Origin: Novosphingobium sp. SG919
GTDB lineage: Bacteria > Pseudomonadota > Alphaproteobacteria > Sphingomonadales > Sphingomonadaceae
Assembly (NCBI RefSeq): GCF_012932495.1
Contig: NZ_JABCNG010000001.1
Span: 310,001 to 374,000, forward strand
DNA length: 64,000 nucleotides
Reading direction: 5' to 3'
The notes under the pieces are model-generated. The model was not told the DNA's origin. It did no database searches and saw only the letters and a program-made list of their open reading frames with translations. The position numbers and the translations under genes were made by a program. Of this stretch, positions 29,211 through 38,971 are shown piece by piece. Positions within the stretch are counted from its first letter, which is position 1. Every line of letters starts with the position of its first letter.

Positions 29211-30263
29211 ATGGCCCTGATCCTTGGCATCGAATCCTCGTGTGACGAAACCGCCGTTGCCGTTATCGACGGCAGCGCGACGACGCTTGCCACCCGTATC
29301 GTGGCGCAGCGTATCGCATCGCAGGACGAAGCGCACCGGCCCTATGGCGGTGTCGTACCCGAAATCGCCGCCCGCGCCCATGCCGATGTGATCGCCCCGA
29401 TGGTGGCCGCCACGCTGACCGATGCCGGCCTCACGCTCGATGACATGGACGCCATTGCCGCCACCGCCGGCCCCGGCCTGATCGGCGGGGTGATGGTCGG
29501 CCTGGTTACCGGCAAGGCGCTCGCCATGGCCAGCGGCAAGCCGCTGATCGGGATCAACCACCTGGAAGGCCACGCGCTTTCCCCGCGCCTGGCCGATCCC
29601 GGCCTTGCCTATCCCTATTGCCTGCTGCTGGTATCGGGCGGGCATTGCCAGATCCTGGAAGTCATGGGGCTTGGCCAGTATCGCCGCCTGGCCACCACGA
29701 TCGACGATGCGCTGGGCGAAGCGTTCGACAAGACCGCCAAAGTGCTGGGGCTGGGCTATCCCGGCGGCCCGGCGGTGGAGCGCCTGGCGCGCGAGGGCAA
29801 CCCGCGCGCGGTGCCGCTGCCACGCCCGCTGGTCGGCAGTGGAGAGCCGCATTTCTCGTTCGCCGGCCTTAAAAGCGCGGTGCTGCGCGCGCGCGATTCG
29901 GGCCAGTATTGCGCGGCAGACCTGGCCGCCTCGTTCCAGCAGGCGGCGATCGACTGCGTGATCGACCGCACACGCGGCGCGCTGGCGCAGTGTTCGCCAG
30001 GCATGACCGCGCTGGTCGTGGCCGGGGGCGTGGCTGCCAACGCCGCGCTGCGCGGGGCGCTGGAAACGCTGGCCGGGGAAGCCGGCCTGCCGCTGGTGGC
30101 GCCGCCGGTAAAGCTGTGCACTGACAATGCCGCGATGATCGGCTGGGCCGGCGCCGAACGCTTTGCCACCGGCCAGGCCGATCCGCTCGACCTGCCGGCC
30201 CGGCCGCGCTGGCCGCTCGACGATGGTGCTGCGCCCGTGCGCGGTGCGGGAGTGAAGGCATGA
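29211..30263 (+). CDS. tsaD: tRNA N6-adenosine threonylcarbamoyltransferase
   Basis: A 350-residue cytoplasmic ASKHA-fold protein that, with TsaB and TsaE, installs the t6A modification at position 37 of ANN-decoding tRNAs. Visible are [16 protein letters not shown], the metal-binding histidines in [42 protein letters not shown] and the nucleotide-site [17 protein letters not shown] about 9 nt upstream fixes the start; the open frame before it is antisense to hemC. The gene is divergent from hemC and overlaps gpsA by 4 nt, a conserved alphaproteobacterial arrangement. Confidence 0.97.
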   Translation: MALILGIESSCDETAVAVIDGSATTLATRIVAQRIASQDEAHRPYGGVVPEIAARAHADVIAPMVAATLTDAGLTLDDMDAIAATAGPGLIGGVMVGLVTGKALAMASGKPLIGINHLEGHALSPRLADPGLAYPYCLLLVSGGHCQILEVMGLGQYRRLATTIDDALGEAFDKTAKVLGLGYPGGPAVERLAREGNPRAVPLPRPLVGSGEPHFSFAGLKSAVLRARDSGQYCAADLAASFQQAAIDCVIDRTRGALAQCSPGMTALVVAGGVAANAALRGALETLAGEAGLPLVAPPVKLCTDNAAMIGWAGAERFATGQADPLDLPARPRWPLDDGAAPVRGAGVKA

Positions 30264-31273
30264 GCGTGGCTGATGTGGGGGCGCCGGGGGTCGGCGTGAT
30301 CGGCGCGGGCGCCTGGGGCACCGCGCTGGCCCAGATGGTGGCAAGCGACGGGCGGCGCGTGGTCCTGTGGGCGCGCGAGGCGGCGCTGGCCGAAACGATC
30401 AACCGCGAGGCCCGCAATCCCACCTATCTGCCCGGCGCCGCGCTGGCGCCACAGATCGCCGCCACCAGCGACCTCGCCGCGCTGGCCCACTTGCCCGTGC
30501 TGCTGCTGGTCACCCCGGCGCAGTTCCTGGGCAGCGTGATGGCCGGTCTGCCCGATTATGCCGGCGATCTGGTGCTGTGCGCCAAGGGGATCGAGGCAGG
30601 CACCGGGCGGTTGATGGCGCAAGTGGCGCAAGACGCCGCGCCGCGTGCGCGCGTGGCGGTGCTTTCTGGCCCGACCTTCGCCCACGAAGTTGCCGCCGGC
30701 CTGCCCACGGCCGTCACGCTCGCCTGTTCGGGCGGGGACGCGCAGTGGCAGCGCCTGGCCCCGGCCGTGGCGCGGCCCACGTTCCGGCCCTATTATTCGG
30801 CCGATGTGATCGGCGCGGAGATCGGCGGCGCGGTCAAGAACGTGCTGGCGATTGCCTGCGGCGTGGTCGATGGGCTCGGCCTGGGGCAGAATGCGCGCGC
30901 CGCGCTGATCAGCCGCGGCTTTGCCGAAATGCAGCGCTTTGGCCTGGCGATGGGCGCGCAGGGGGAGACGCTCTCGGGCCTTTCCGGGCTGGGAGACCTG
31001 GTGCTGACCTGCTCTTCGCCGTCGAGCCGGAATTTTTCGCTGGGCAAGGCGCTGGGGGAAGGCCAAACCGCGTCTCAGGCGTTGTCAGGCCGCAGCAGCG
31101 TGGCCGAAGGGGCGTATACCGCGCCCGTGCTGGCCGATCTTGCCCGGCAGAAGGGAATTGCCATGCCGCTGGTCGATGCGGTCGTTACCCTGGTTCAAGG
31201 GCAGGCCCCGGCCCGCGACGTTGTCGCCAGCCTGCTGGCCCGCCCCTTGCGTGCGGAACGCCCGCTTGGCTGA
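30260..31273 (+). CDS. gpsA: NAD(P)H-dependent glycerol-3-phosphate dehydrogenase
   Basis: A 337-residue cytoplasmic enzyme reducing dihydroxyacetone phosphate to sn-glycerol 3-phosphate for phospholipid synthesis. The Rossmann motif [16 protein letters not shown] is at residues 11-26. Further motifs are [27 protein letters not shown], the catalytic Lys in [13 protein letters not shown] and the substrate loop SSPSSRNF. It starts inside the tsaD stop (ATGA). Confidence 0.97.
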   Translation: MSVADVGAPGVGVIGAGAWGTALAQMVASDGRRVVLWAREAALAETINREARNPTYLPGAALAPQIAATSDLAALAHLPVLLLVTPAQFLGSVMAGLPDYAGDLVLCAKGIEAGTGRLMAQVAQDAAPRARVAVLSGPTFAHEVAAGLPTAVTLACSGGDAQWQRLAPAVARPTFRPYYSADVIGAEIGGAVKNVLAIACGVVDGLGLGQNARAALISRGFAEMQRFGLAMGAQGETLSGLSGLGDLVLTCSSPSSRNFSLGKALGEGQTASQALSGRSSVAEGAYTAPVLADLARQKGIAMPLVDAVVTLVQGQAPARDVVASLLARPLRAERPLG

Positions 31274-32798
31274 ACCCACTCTTTCCGCAGGCCTTCCCGC
31301 CGATCGGGTGGATGCGCAGGCCGAACAGGCCGATATTGCCGCGCTGGCCAAGGGCGGGCGCACCAACTTTTTCGGTTTCGTGCTGCGCCTTGCGGCCAGC
31401 GTGCCGTTCCTGTTCATCGCCGGCCGGCTTTACGGCGCGGCCACGCTGGGGCGCTATGCTTCGGCCACGCTGGTGGTGGAACTGGCCGCGCAGCTGGCCA
31501 CCCTGGGGCAGAAGCGCGGGCTGGCGCAGCAACTGGCCAAGGAAGACCGGCCCGGCGCCTGCATCGTGGCCGATGCCCTGCTGCTGTCGGCCCTGGTATC
31601 GGCGCTTTGCGCGCTGCTCTTGTGGCTGGTGCCGGTGCTGATGTTCCCCAGCGGGGACTATACGCGCGTGGACCGCCTGCTGCCGCTGGCGATCCTGCCG
31701 CGCGCGCTGGGCGATGTCGCGTTGGCGGCGCTGGCCTATCGCTTTGATGTGGGTGCCACGGTGCGCGCACGCGCGGTGGTGGAACCGTGGACGCAGTCGC
31801 TTGGCGCTGGCGGCCTGTGGCTCGCGGGTATGTGGTGGGCGCCGCTGCGCGATAGCGGGCTGATCCTGGCCTATGCCCTGGCGATGCTGGCCGCGATGGT
31901 CACTGCGTTCGTGCCGCTGCTCAAAAGCTATGGCCTGCCGCGCCAGTGGGAGCCGCGCCTGCGCGACCTGCTGCGCTTGGCCAATCGCAACTTGCCGCTG
32001 GCCGGCGCCGATGCGGTGGAATGGGGCACGCGCAAGCTTGACCTGTTCATCCTGGGCACTTTCGCCCCGGCCGAGGCAGTGGGCATCTATTACGTGGCGC
32101 AGCAGGTGGCGACGCTGCCGCAAAAGCTGAAAACCAGCTTCGAACCGATCCTGGGCCCGGTGATCACCCGCAACCTGCGCGAAAACAATTTCGGCGCGAT
32201 TGCCCGCCAGGTGTGCCAGGTGGGTTTCTGGATCACCGCCGCGCAGGCCGGCATCGCCCTGGCGCTGGGCCTGCCGGGCAAGGGCGTGATGGGCCTGTTC
32301 GGCCCCAATTTCGTGGCGGGCACCGGCGCCCTGGCGCTGTTGCTGGCGGCCGAAGTGGTGGCCGCGCCTGCGGTGGTGAGCGAAGCGGCGCTGATCTATG
32401 TGGCGCGGCTGCGCAACTGGTGGATCAGCCTGGGCACGATCGCGCTGCAGGCCGGGCTGACCGTGGCCTTCATCCTGGCCGCGCGCGAACTGGGCGGTGG
32501 CGGCATGGTCGAGGCGATGGGCGCGGCGCTGGCGCTGGTCGTGTCGCTGGGCCTCGCGTCCCTGCTCAAGTCGCGGCTGCTCGGCTCGATCCTGAAACAG
32601 AAGATCAGCAACTGGCGCTGGGCGCTGGTCTGGGCCGCGCTGCCCGCGCTGGGCGTGGGCCTGCTGGCGCGGTTCTTGCCCGAATGGGCCGAACTGGCGC
32701 TGGGCGTGCCGGGTATCCTGGGTGTCTATGGCTTCGTCATCTGGCGCCGCGGCTTTGGCCCGGAAGACCGGGTGCTGTTCCGCAAGCAGAAGGGGTAG
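31266..32798 (+). CDS. Polysaccharide flippase-like integral membrane protein
   Basis: About 510 residues with many hydrophobic segments, resembling MATE/MOP-superfamily lipopolysaccharide and exopolysaccharide flippases (Wzx/RfbX type). Typical features are the N-terminal GGRTNFFGFVLRLAASVPFLF, GRYASATLVVEL, and KLDLFILGTFAPAEAVGIYYVAQQ in the middle. It should move lipid-linked sugars across the inner membrane, but no glycosyltransferases lie nearby to show for what polymer. The start is uncertain: TTG at 31266 (chosen), GTG at 31251 and GTG at 31308 are in frame, the first two overlapping the gpsA end. Confidence 0.8.
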   Translation: MAEPTLSAGLPADRVDAQAEQADIAALAKGGRTNFFGFVLRLAASVPFLFIAGRLYGAATLGRYASATLVVELAAQLATLGQKRGLAQQLAKEDRPGACIVADALLLSALVSALCALLLWLVPVLMFPSGDYTRVDRLLPLAILPRALGDVALAALAYRFDVGATVRARAVVEPWTQSLGAGGLWLAGMWWAPLRDSGLILAYALAMLAAMVTAFVPLLKSYGLPRQWEPRLRDLLRLANRNLPLAGADAVEWGTRKLDLFILGTFAPAEAVGIYYVAQQVATLPQKLKTSFEPILGPVITRNLRENNFGAIARQVCQVGFWITAAQAGIALALGLPGKGVMGLFGPNFVAGTGALALLLAAEVVAAPAVVSEAALIYVARLRNWWISLGTIALQAGLTVAFILAARELGGGGMVEAMGAALALVVSLGLASLLKSRLLGSILKQKISNWRWALVWAALPALGVGLLARFLPEWAELALGVPGILGVYGFVIWRRGFGPEDRVLFRKQKG

Positions 32799-32828
32799 GG
32801 GGCTTGGCCCCAATTGAACGGCTTCGTT

Positions 32829-33662
32829 CTATTTCTTGGATAGTAACCCGGCGATCGCCACGAAATCACCCACGCTCAGCGTTTCGGCGCGGCGGGCGGG
32901 ATCGATGCCCAGCGTGTCGAGCGCGTCGAGCGCGCCGGGCAGTCCTTTCAGCGACTGGCGCAGCATCTTGCGCCGCTGGCCAAAGGCAGCCTCGGTCACG
33001 CGTTCCAGCATGCGTGCGGAAACCCCTTCGGGCATGGCGGCAGGCGTCACGTGGACCACGGCCGACATCACCTTGGGCGGCGGGGTGAACGCGCTGCGGT
33101 GCACTTTCATGGCAATGCGGGCGGATGCGCGCCATTGCGAAAGGATCGCCAGCCGGCCGATGGCATCGCTGCCGGTGGCCGCGACGATGCGTTCGGCCAC
33201 TTCCAGCTGGAACATGAGCGTGAGCGAAAGCCAGGCCGGCGGCCAGTCCTGGCCCGAAAGCCAGCCGGTGAACAGCGCGGTGCCAACGTTGTAGGGCAAG
33301 TTGGCGACTACGTGCCAGGGGCCGTCGAACAAGGTTGCAGGATCGATCTTGGTGGCGTCCCCCTCGATCACGCGGAGCTGGCCGGGAAAGGCCTCTGCCA
33401 GTTCGGCCAGCGCCGGCAGGCAGCGCTTGTCCATCTCGATCGCGGTGACGTTCGCGCCAGCGCGCAGCAGGGCGCGGGTCAGCCCGCCGGGGCCGGGGCC
33501 CACCTCCAGCACGTTGGCGCCCTTGAGCTTGCCCGGAATGGCCGCGATGCGCGCCAGCAGCTGTTCATCGAACAGGAAGTTCTGGCCCAGTGCCTTGGAC
33601 GCGAGCAACCCGTGCCGGTTGACCACATCGCGCAAGGGGGGAAGATCGGGCAGGCTGCTCAT
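32829..33662 (-). CDS. rsmA: 16S rRNA dimethyladenosine transferase
   Basis: A 277-residue enzyme (KsgA) that dimethylates two adjacent adenosines near the 3' end of 16S rRNA. The N-terminal [17 protein letters not shown], the SAM-binding [16 protein letters not shown], acidic AIEMDKR, and the catalytic NLPYN are all present, plus the C-terminal AFTPPPKV and [12 protein letters not shown]. The ATG at 33662 overlaps the pdxA stop by 4 nt and is preferred over an in-frame start 30 bp upstream. Confidence 0.97.
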   Translation of the reverse strand: MSSLPDLPPLRDVVNRHGLLASKALGQNFLFDEQLLARIAAIPGKLKGANVLEVGPGPGGLTRALLRAGANVTAIEMDKRCLPALAELAEAFPGQLRVIEGDATKIDPATLFDGPWHVVANLPYNVGTALFTGWLSGQDWPPAWLSLTLMFQLEVAERIVAATGSDAIGRLAILSQWRASARIAMKVHRSAFTPPPKVMSAVVHVTPAAMPEGVSARMLERVTEAAFGQRRKMLRQSLKGLPGALDALDTLGIDPARRAETLSVGDFVAIAGLLSKK

Positions 33663-34663
33663 GCCAAAGCGGTGGCGCGCCGCACCGCGCATTCGCCGGC
33701 CAGGCGAATGGCCGCGATCATCGCGCCGGGGCGGGCCTGGCGCGTGCCGGCAATGCCGAAGGCAGTGCCGTGATCGGGCGAAGTGCGGATGATCGGCAGG
33801 CCCAGCGTGACATTCACGCCATCATCGAAATCGAGCACTTTCAACGGGATCAGCGCCTGATCGTGATACATGCAGATGGCCACGTCATAGGTGCTGCGCG
33901 CCTGGGCGTGGAACATCGTATCGGCCGGCAGCGGGCCGCGCGCGGCAATCCCGGCGGCCTGGAGCGCGGCGACGGCGGGCGCGATGTAGCTCTGGTCCTC
34001 GTGCCCCATGCGGCCATCCTCGCCGGCGTGGGGGTTGAGGCCGGCCACGGCCAGGCGCGGATCGGCAATGCCGAAATCGCGCACCAGCGCCCGCGCGGCG
34101 ATCGCGCTGCGCCGGGTGATCAGTTCGGCGGTGATCAGGCCCGGCACGGCATGGAGCGGCACATGGACGGTGATCGGCACCACCTTGAGCGAGGGGCCGG
34201 CGAGCATCATCACCGCATCTTCATCGGCCACGCCGCTGGCCTGGCCAACGAATTCGGTTTGCCCCGGATGGTTGAAGCCCACGCTGGCGAGCCGGCTCTT
34301 GGACACCGGCGCGGTGACCAGGGCCGAAGTTTCACCCGCAATGGTCAATTGCGTCGCAGCGTCGAGCGAATGGAGCGCGAGCAGCGCGCCCTGGTTGGTC
34401 GGCTGGCCGGGGGTGTATTCCGCGTCGCCCAGATCGAGCACGGGCAGGGCGCGATCGAACGTGGCGACCGCTTCTTCCAGGCTGCCCACCGGGCGCACCG
34501 GCACATCAAGCCCGCGATGCCGCGCCGCTTCATCGATCACGCGGCGGCTGCCCACGGCCACGAAAGGCTCCAGCTTGGCCATGCCGCGCAGGATCCACGA
34601 GGCCGCGATCAATTCGGGGCCGATGCCGGCGGGATCACCCTGTGAAATGGCAATGGGGTTCAT
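33659..34663 (-). CDS. pdxA: 4-hydroxythreonine-4-phosphate dehydrogenase
   Basis: A 334-residue cytoplasmic enzyme of the DXP-dependent pyridoxal phosphate pathway. The start at 34663 gives the canonical N-terminus [18 protein letters not shown]. Metal-ligand and substrate regions are visible in [37 protein letters not shown], and [19 protein letters not shown] followed by [14 protein letters not shown]. It lies between surA and rsmA, its usual partners. Confidence 0.97.
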   Translation of the reverse strand: MNPIAISQGDPAGIGPELIAASWILRGMAKLEPFVAVGSRRVIDEAARHRGLDVPVRPVGSLEEAVATFDRALPVLDLGDAEYTPGQPTNQGALLALHSLDAATQLTIAGETSALVTAPVSKSRLASVGFNHPGQTEFVGQASGVADEDAVMMLAGPSLKVVPITVHVPLHAVPGLITAELITRRSAIAARALVRDFGIADPRLAVAGLNPHAGEDGRMGHEDQSYIAPAVAALQAAGIAARGPLPADTMFHAQARSTYDVAICMYHDQALIPLKVLDFDDGVNVTLGLPIIRTSPDHGTAFGIAGTRQARPGAMIAAIRLAGECAVRRATALA

Positions 34664-34762
34664 GGGCTTTGCGTTATCGGGCTTTGCGGGTGGGGGGTAG
34701 TGGGTGATGTTGCGGGTTCGGGTGGGTTTTGGATTTTTTGGGCCGGGCTGGGTTTTGCTTCT

Positions 34763-34810
34763 CACCACCCCCAACCCCCGTCTCTAAAGCGGAGGGTGTG
34801 GGGGGTGGTG
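34763..34810. repeat. GC-rich palindromic element between surA and pdxA
   Basis: CACCACCCCCAACCC (34763-34777) and GGGTGTGGGGGGTGGTG (34794-34810) can pair over most of their length around a 16-nt loop. It lies 20 bp beyond the surA stop, inside the surA-pdxA gap. No T-run follows on either strand, so it looks more like a REP-type intergenic repeat or mRNA-stability hairpin than a classical terminator. Confidence 0.5.
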
Positions 34811-34829
34811 GAGGCCTTGCTCCAACAAA

Positions 34830-36251
34830 TCAGTTATACTCGATCACCGCATCGCGGCGCAGGTCGCGCAGGTAGGTTTGCGCGCGCTTGTTCACGCGGT
34901 CGTCTTCCATCTGCGACTGCATTTCTTCAAAGCTCGGGCCGTCGGCCACCTTGGGATCGTCGCGGCCGCACAGCATCAGCACGCGCACGCCGTCTTCGAT
35001 CGAACCGAACGGCGGGGTGACTTCACCGATCGACAGCTTGAGCATCGAATCCTGCAGCGCGGCGGGCAGGTCGCGCGCCTTGACCTGGTCGTTGGTGACG
35101 ACCGAGGCGCCGATGCTGGCGGCCGCAGCATCGGCCTGGCCGCAGCCATGGATGCCCTTGACCGTGCTGGCAAAGGTGGCGGCCTTGGCGGCGGCATCCT
35201 TTTCCGTGGTGCCCTTGGGGAAGGTGAGCGAGATCTGCTTGAGGCTGAGCACCGCGTCGCGCGGGTCTGCGGTCAGCACCTGGCGCTTGTCGATCAGGTA
35301 GAGGATCGAATAGCCGCCGGGAATCTCGACCGGCCCGGCGAGCTGGCCGGGCTGCATCGAAGCGGCCACGGTCGAAAGATCCTGCGGCAACTGGCCCAGG
35401 CGAATCCAGCCCAGGTCACCGCCCACCGCCGCCGTGGAGGCTTCGGAATACTGGCGGGCATAGGCGACGAAGCTGCCGCCCTTCTTCAACTGTTCCACGA
35501 TCTGGTTGGCGTTGGCCATGACCTGGGCACGGTTGGTGTCGTTGGCGGAGAGATAGATTTCGCCGATGCGGTATTCCTCGGTGCCCTTGGCAGCCTTGAG
35601 GCGATCCATCATTTCCTTCACTTCGCCGTCGGACACGTTGATGAACGGCTGGACGTTGCGACGCAGCAGGCGCTGCCACGACAGCTCGCCGCGGATCTGC
35701 CGCTTGAGCGAGGCGGGCGAAGAGCCGATCGACACGAGATACTTGTCGAGTGCGGCCGGGTTCTGGCCGAAGTTCTGCTGGGCAACGCGCTCGTAGGTCT
35801 GGTTGACCTCGTCGTCGTCCACGTCGACCCCGGCCGACTTGGCTTCCTGGATCTGCAGCGTCTCGTCGATCAGGTTGCGCAGCACTTGCAGGCGCAGGCG
35901 TTCCTGTTCCTCGGCCGAAACCTTGCCGCCGTTGGCATTGACGATCAGCGCGAGGCGCTGGTCGATATCGGTTCCGGTGAGGATTTCGCCATTCACGATC
36001 GCGGTGGCGCGGCGCACGTTGGGATCGCTCTTGCCGAAGATCTGCACGTTGGCCGGAATGTTGAGCTGGCCCGAAGCATCGGGCGCGCCGCCCTGGGTGC
36101 GGGTGTCACCGGCCTGGGCCCCACCGGCCTGAGCTTGCGCGACGCTGCCGGCCACCGGCAGGGCTGCCGTGGCGACCAGGCCCAGTGCCAGCGTGGCCCG
36201 GCCAGCCAGATGGCGCATCCGATAAAGTGGCAGCCGGTTGATGGACTTCAT
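34830..36251 (-). CDS. surA: Periplasmic chaperone/peptidyl-prolyl isomerase SurA
   Basis: A 473-residue periplasmic protein that chaperones outer-membrane proteins. It has a Sec signal (ATLALGLVATAALPVAGSVAQA), a SurA_N region with AIVNGEILTGTDIDQRL and NLIDETLQIQEAKSAGVDV, and a parvulin domain with RIGEIYLSA, YARQYSEASTAAVGGDLGWI and EIPGGYSILYLIDKRQ. A second, degenerate parvulin-like region precedes the C-terminus. AGGAAG lies before the ATG at good spacing. The gene normally upstream, lptD, is absent here. Confidence 0.93.
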   Translation of the reverse strand: MKSINRLPLYRMRHLAGRATLALGLVATAALPVAGSVAQAQAGGAQAGDTRTQGGAPDASGQLNIPANVQIFGKSDPNVRRATAIVNGEILTGTDIDQRLALIVNANGGKVSAEEQERLRLQVLRNLIDETLQIQEAKSAGVDVDDDEVNQTYERVAQQNFGQNPAALDKYLVSIGSSPASLKRQIRGELSWQRLLRRNVQPFINVSDGEVKEMMDRLKAAKGTEEYRIGEIYLSANDTNRAQVMANANQIVEQLKKGGSFVAYARQYSEASTAAVGGDLGWIRLGQLPQDLSTVAASMQPGQLAGPVEIPGGYSILYLIDKRQVLTADPRDAVLSLKQISLTFPKGTTEKDAAAKAATFASTVKGIHGCGQADAAAASIGASVVTNDQVKARDLPAALQDSMLKLSIGEVTPPFGSIEDGVRVLMLCGRDDPKVADGPSFEEMQSQMEDDRVNKRAQTYLRDLRRDAVIEYN

Positions 36252-36464
36252 GGCGATCCGAACTTCCTGTCAGGCATGCAGCATGCAAAACTTGGCAGCA
36301 TGCGAAATATTGCGTCGATCCGGCGTGCAGTGACCCGGCTTAACCCACGCTGAGTGGCGGCAAGCGGGCGGGAATGCAACGCCGGAATTGGTCGTGCAGG
36401 GGAAAACTTTGCAACAAACGTGGCTCGTGGCGGGATTCTGCCGACCGGGTTTTGCGCTCTGCCC

Positions 36465-37532
36465 TCAACCCGCGCGCACCTGGGTCATCGCCTGCTCATA
36501 GCGGCTGTTGATCTCTTGCCCGCGATAGCGCGAGTATTCGCATCGCGCCAACGCTTCGGCCGGCGGGAAGATCACCGGGCTGTTGCGATAGTCATCGGGC
36601 ATCAGCGCCAGCGCCGCCTGGTTGGGCGTGGGATAGCGGATGGTGCGGGCAATGTCGGCCCCGGCCTGCGCGCCCAGGACGAAATCGATGAAGGCATAGG
36701 CCAGATCGGGATTGGGCGCGTTGTGCGGGATGCACAGGCTGTCGCTGGCGATGATGCCGCCTTCGCGCGGGACCACGAAAGACAGGTCGGGATCATCGCG
36801 CATCACTTGGGCGATATCGCCGTTGTATTCGATCACCAGGTCCACGTCTCCGCCCAGCAGCAGGTCCTGCCCGTTATCGTCATGGAACGCGGCGATATTG
36901 GGCTTTTGCTTCAAGAGCATGGCCTTGACCTGGGCAATCACGGCAGGATCGTTGGTGTTGGCCGGGTGGCCCAGGTATTTGGCGCCGATCTCGAACAGCT
37001 CGCTCGCTTCGGCCAGCAGCGCGATGCGGCCCTTGTAGCGATCGGAATCGAGCACCCACTTCCAGCTGTCGGGCACGCCATCGACTTTGGATTTGCGATA
37101 GCCGATGCCGGTGACGATCCAGGTATAGGGCACCGAAAAGCGCCGGCCGGGATCGAACGGCGGATTGGTGAACTGGGGCGCGATGTTCTTGAGATTCGGA
37201 ATTTTCGCGTGATCGAGCGGGGCCAGCATATTGGCCGCGGTCATGCGTTCGACGAAATCGTTGGACGGCACGATCACGTCATAGCCCTGGTTGCCGCTGC
37301 GCAGCTTGGCAAACAGCTCGTCATTGTTGGCAAACAGGCTGATGTTGACGCCCGCGCCCGCCGCCTTGGTGAAATCGGCGACGGTGTTCTTCCCGATATA
37401 GGTATCCCAGGTATAGAGATTGAGCGCGCGCGAGGGCTTCCCGCGCGAACAGGCGGCGAGCGCCCCGGTGAAGGACAGGCCAATGCCGGCAAGGCCAGCC
37501 TGGCGCAGGAACATGCGGCGGGAATGGGCCAT
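36465..37532 (-). CDS. potF: Putrescine/spermidine ABC transporter substrate-binding lipoprotein
   Basis: A 355-residue periplasmic binding protein of the PotD/PotF family. The N-terminus combines a Tat-like SRRMFLRQAGLAGIG and a lipobox (TGALAAC), so it is probably a membrane-anchored lipoprotein. The mature start LNLYTWDTYIGKNTVADF is the classical PotF/PotD opening. Later motifs are YDVIVPSNDFVERM, FSVPYTWIVTGIGYRKS and IPHNAPNPDLAYAFIDFVL. It lies 53 bp after the PuuA-like gene on the same strand. Whether putrescine or spermidine is preferred cannot be decided by eye; the Puu genes around it favour putrescine. Confidence 0.9.
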   Translation of the reverse strand: MAHSRRMFLRQAGLAGIGLSFTGALAACSRGKPSRALNLYTWDTYIGKNTVADFTKAAGAGVNISLFANNDELFAKLRSGNQGYDVIVPSNDFVERMTAANMLAPLDHAKIPNLKNIAPQFTNPPFDPGRRFSVPYTWIVTGIGYRKSKVDGVPDSWKWVLDSDRYKGRIALLAEASELFEIGAKYLGHPANTNDPAVIAQVKAMLLKQKPNIAAFHDDNGQDLLLGGDVDLVIEYNGDIAQVMRDDPDLSFVVPREGGIIASDSLCIPHNAPNPDLAYAFIDFVLGAQAGADIARTIRYPTPNQAALALMPDDYRNSPVIFPPAEALARCEYSRYRGQEINSRYEQAMTQVRAG

Positions 37533-37585
37533 CTTCGTTCAATTCCTGAAGGCAAGTGCAATCCGCGGGCGGGGATGGCCGCAGA

Positions 37586-38944
37586 TCAGGCCTTGAGCAA
37601 GAGGTGATCGCGTTCCCACGAGGAGATCACCTCGTCATAAGCGGCCAGTTCGTTGAGCTTGATTTCGTAGAACGCCTTGATGAACTGCTCGCCCAGCAAG
37701 TCGATCACCGGCTGGCAATCGATCATCTGCTTGAGCGCGGCATCGAGGTTGCGCGGCAGGGTGCGTTCCTCGTCATAGGCGTTGCGGGCCATCAGCGGCA
37801 GTGGTTCGATCTTTTCCTGCAGGCCGATATACCCGCAGGCCAGCGTGGCGGCGATGGCGATATAGGGATTGGCATCGGCACCGGGCAGGCGGTTTTCGAT
37901 GCGCGTGTTGTTGGGCGAACTGACCGGAATGCGCAAGCCGCAGCTGCGGTTGTCCAGCCCCCATTGTACATTGATCGGCGCGCTGTGGGCGGGGCGGATG
38001 CGGCGGAAGGAATTGACGTTGGGCGCGAACAGCGGGACCACTTGCGGAAGGTAGCGTTGCAGCCCGCCCACGAACCAGCGGAATTCCTGCGTCAGCCCTG
38101 CTTGCGTACCGAAGAGGTTGGCGCCGTCCTGGTCCACCGCCGAGATGTGCAGGTGCATCGCGCTGCCCGGCTGGCTTTCCATCGGCTTGGCCATGAAGGT
38201 GGCATAGACGCCGTGCTTCAAGGCCACCTGGCGCACGATGCGCTTGAAGATCACCACCTGGTCGCACAGCGCCACGGGATCGCCGTGGTTGAAGTTGATT
38301 TCGAGCTGCGCGGTACCGCCTTCGTGGATCATCGTATCGAGTTGCAGCGAGGCGATTTCCGAATTGTCGTAGATTTCCTCGATGATGTCTTCGTATTCGG
38401 TTACCGATTCCAGGCCATAGGGCTGGGGCGAGCTTTCCGCGCGGCCCGAACGCCCGCGCGGCGGCTGGATCGGCAGGTCGGGATCGGAATTGACCTCGGT
38501 CAGGTAGAATTCCAGTTCCGGGGCCACCACCATCTGCCAGCCCATGTCGGCATATTTGGCCAGCATGCGTTTGAGCACGTGGCGCGGCGCCACTTCGAAC
38601 GGGCGGCCATCGCGGTGCAGGGCATCGGCCACGACGAAGGCGGTGGGGGTGCGAAAGCCTGGCGCCACGCAGATCGAATGGATATCGGGCAGCAGGGTCA
38701 CATCGGGATCGCGATAAAGGAAATCATCCTCGTCGGTATCGGCATAGTCCCCGGTGATGGTGACGGAAAAGACCGAAGAAGGCAGGCGTAGGCTCATGTT
38801 GCCGACCGAGGCGATGAACTTGTCGGCCGGCCAGACCTTGCCGCGCACCACGCCGTTGATATCGGGGACGAGGCATTCCACCTCGCTGATGCGTTTTTCG
38901 CGGATCCATTCGGCAAAGGCTGAAGACATGGGCGATTCTGGCAT
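37586..38944 (-). CDS. puuA: Glutamine synthetase-like gamma-glutamylpolyamine synthetase (PuuA, copy 1)
   Basis: A 452-residue GS-superfamily enzyme expected to ligate glutamate to putrescine with ATP, the first step of the Puu pathway. Motifs are PDINGVVRGKVWPADKF, VVAPELEFYL, GTAQLEINFNHGDPVALCDQ, the ATP/ammonia-site-like SAMHLHISAVDQDG, FAPNVNSFRR and RIENRLPGADANPYIAIAATL. The length is shorter than E. coli PuuA by about 20 residues but in range. Two starts are close (38944 and 38929). It lies between PuuB-like and PotF-like genes. A true biosynthetic GlnA is unlikely given the length and neighbours. Confidence 0.88.
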   Translation of the reverse strand: MPESPMSSAFAEWIREKRISEVECLVPDINGVVRGKVWPADKFIASVGNMSLRLPSSVFSVTITGDYADTDEDDFLYRDPDVTLLPDIHSICVAPGFRTPTAFVVADALHRDGRPFEVAPRHVLKRMLAKYADMGWQMVVAPELEFYLTEVNSDPDLPIQPPRGRSGRAESSPQPYGLESVTEYEDIIEEIYDNSEIASLQLDTMIHEGGTAQLEINFNHGDPVALCDQVVIFKRIVRQVALKHGVYATFMAKPMESQPGSAMHLHISAVDQDGANLFGTQAGLTQEFRWFVGGLQRYLPQVVPLFAPNVNSFRRIRPAHSAPINVQWGLDNRSCGLRIPVSSPNNTRIENRLPGADANPYIAIAATLACGYIGLQEKIEPLPLMARNAYDEERTLPRNLDAALKQMIDCQPVIDLLGEQFIKAFYEIKLNELAAYDEVISSWERDHLLLKA

Positions 38945-38971
38945 GGGATCACTCGTGTGAAGAGAATGGGG

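Noticed and set aside
37586..38944. Biosynthetic glutamine synthetase (glnA)
   Set aside because: The sequence motifs and the Puu/Pot neighbours fit gamma-glutamylpolyamine synthetase; the same holds for 46545-47885.
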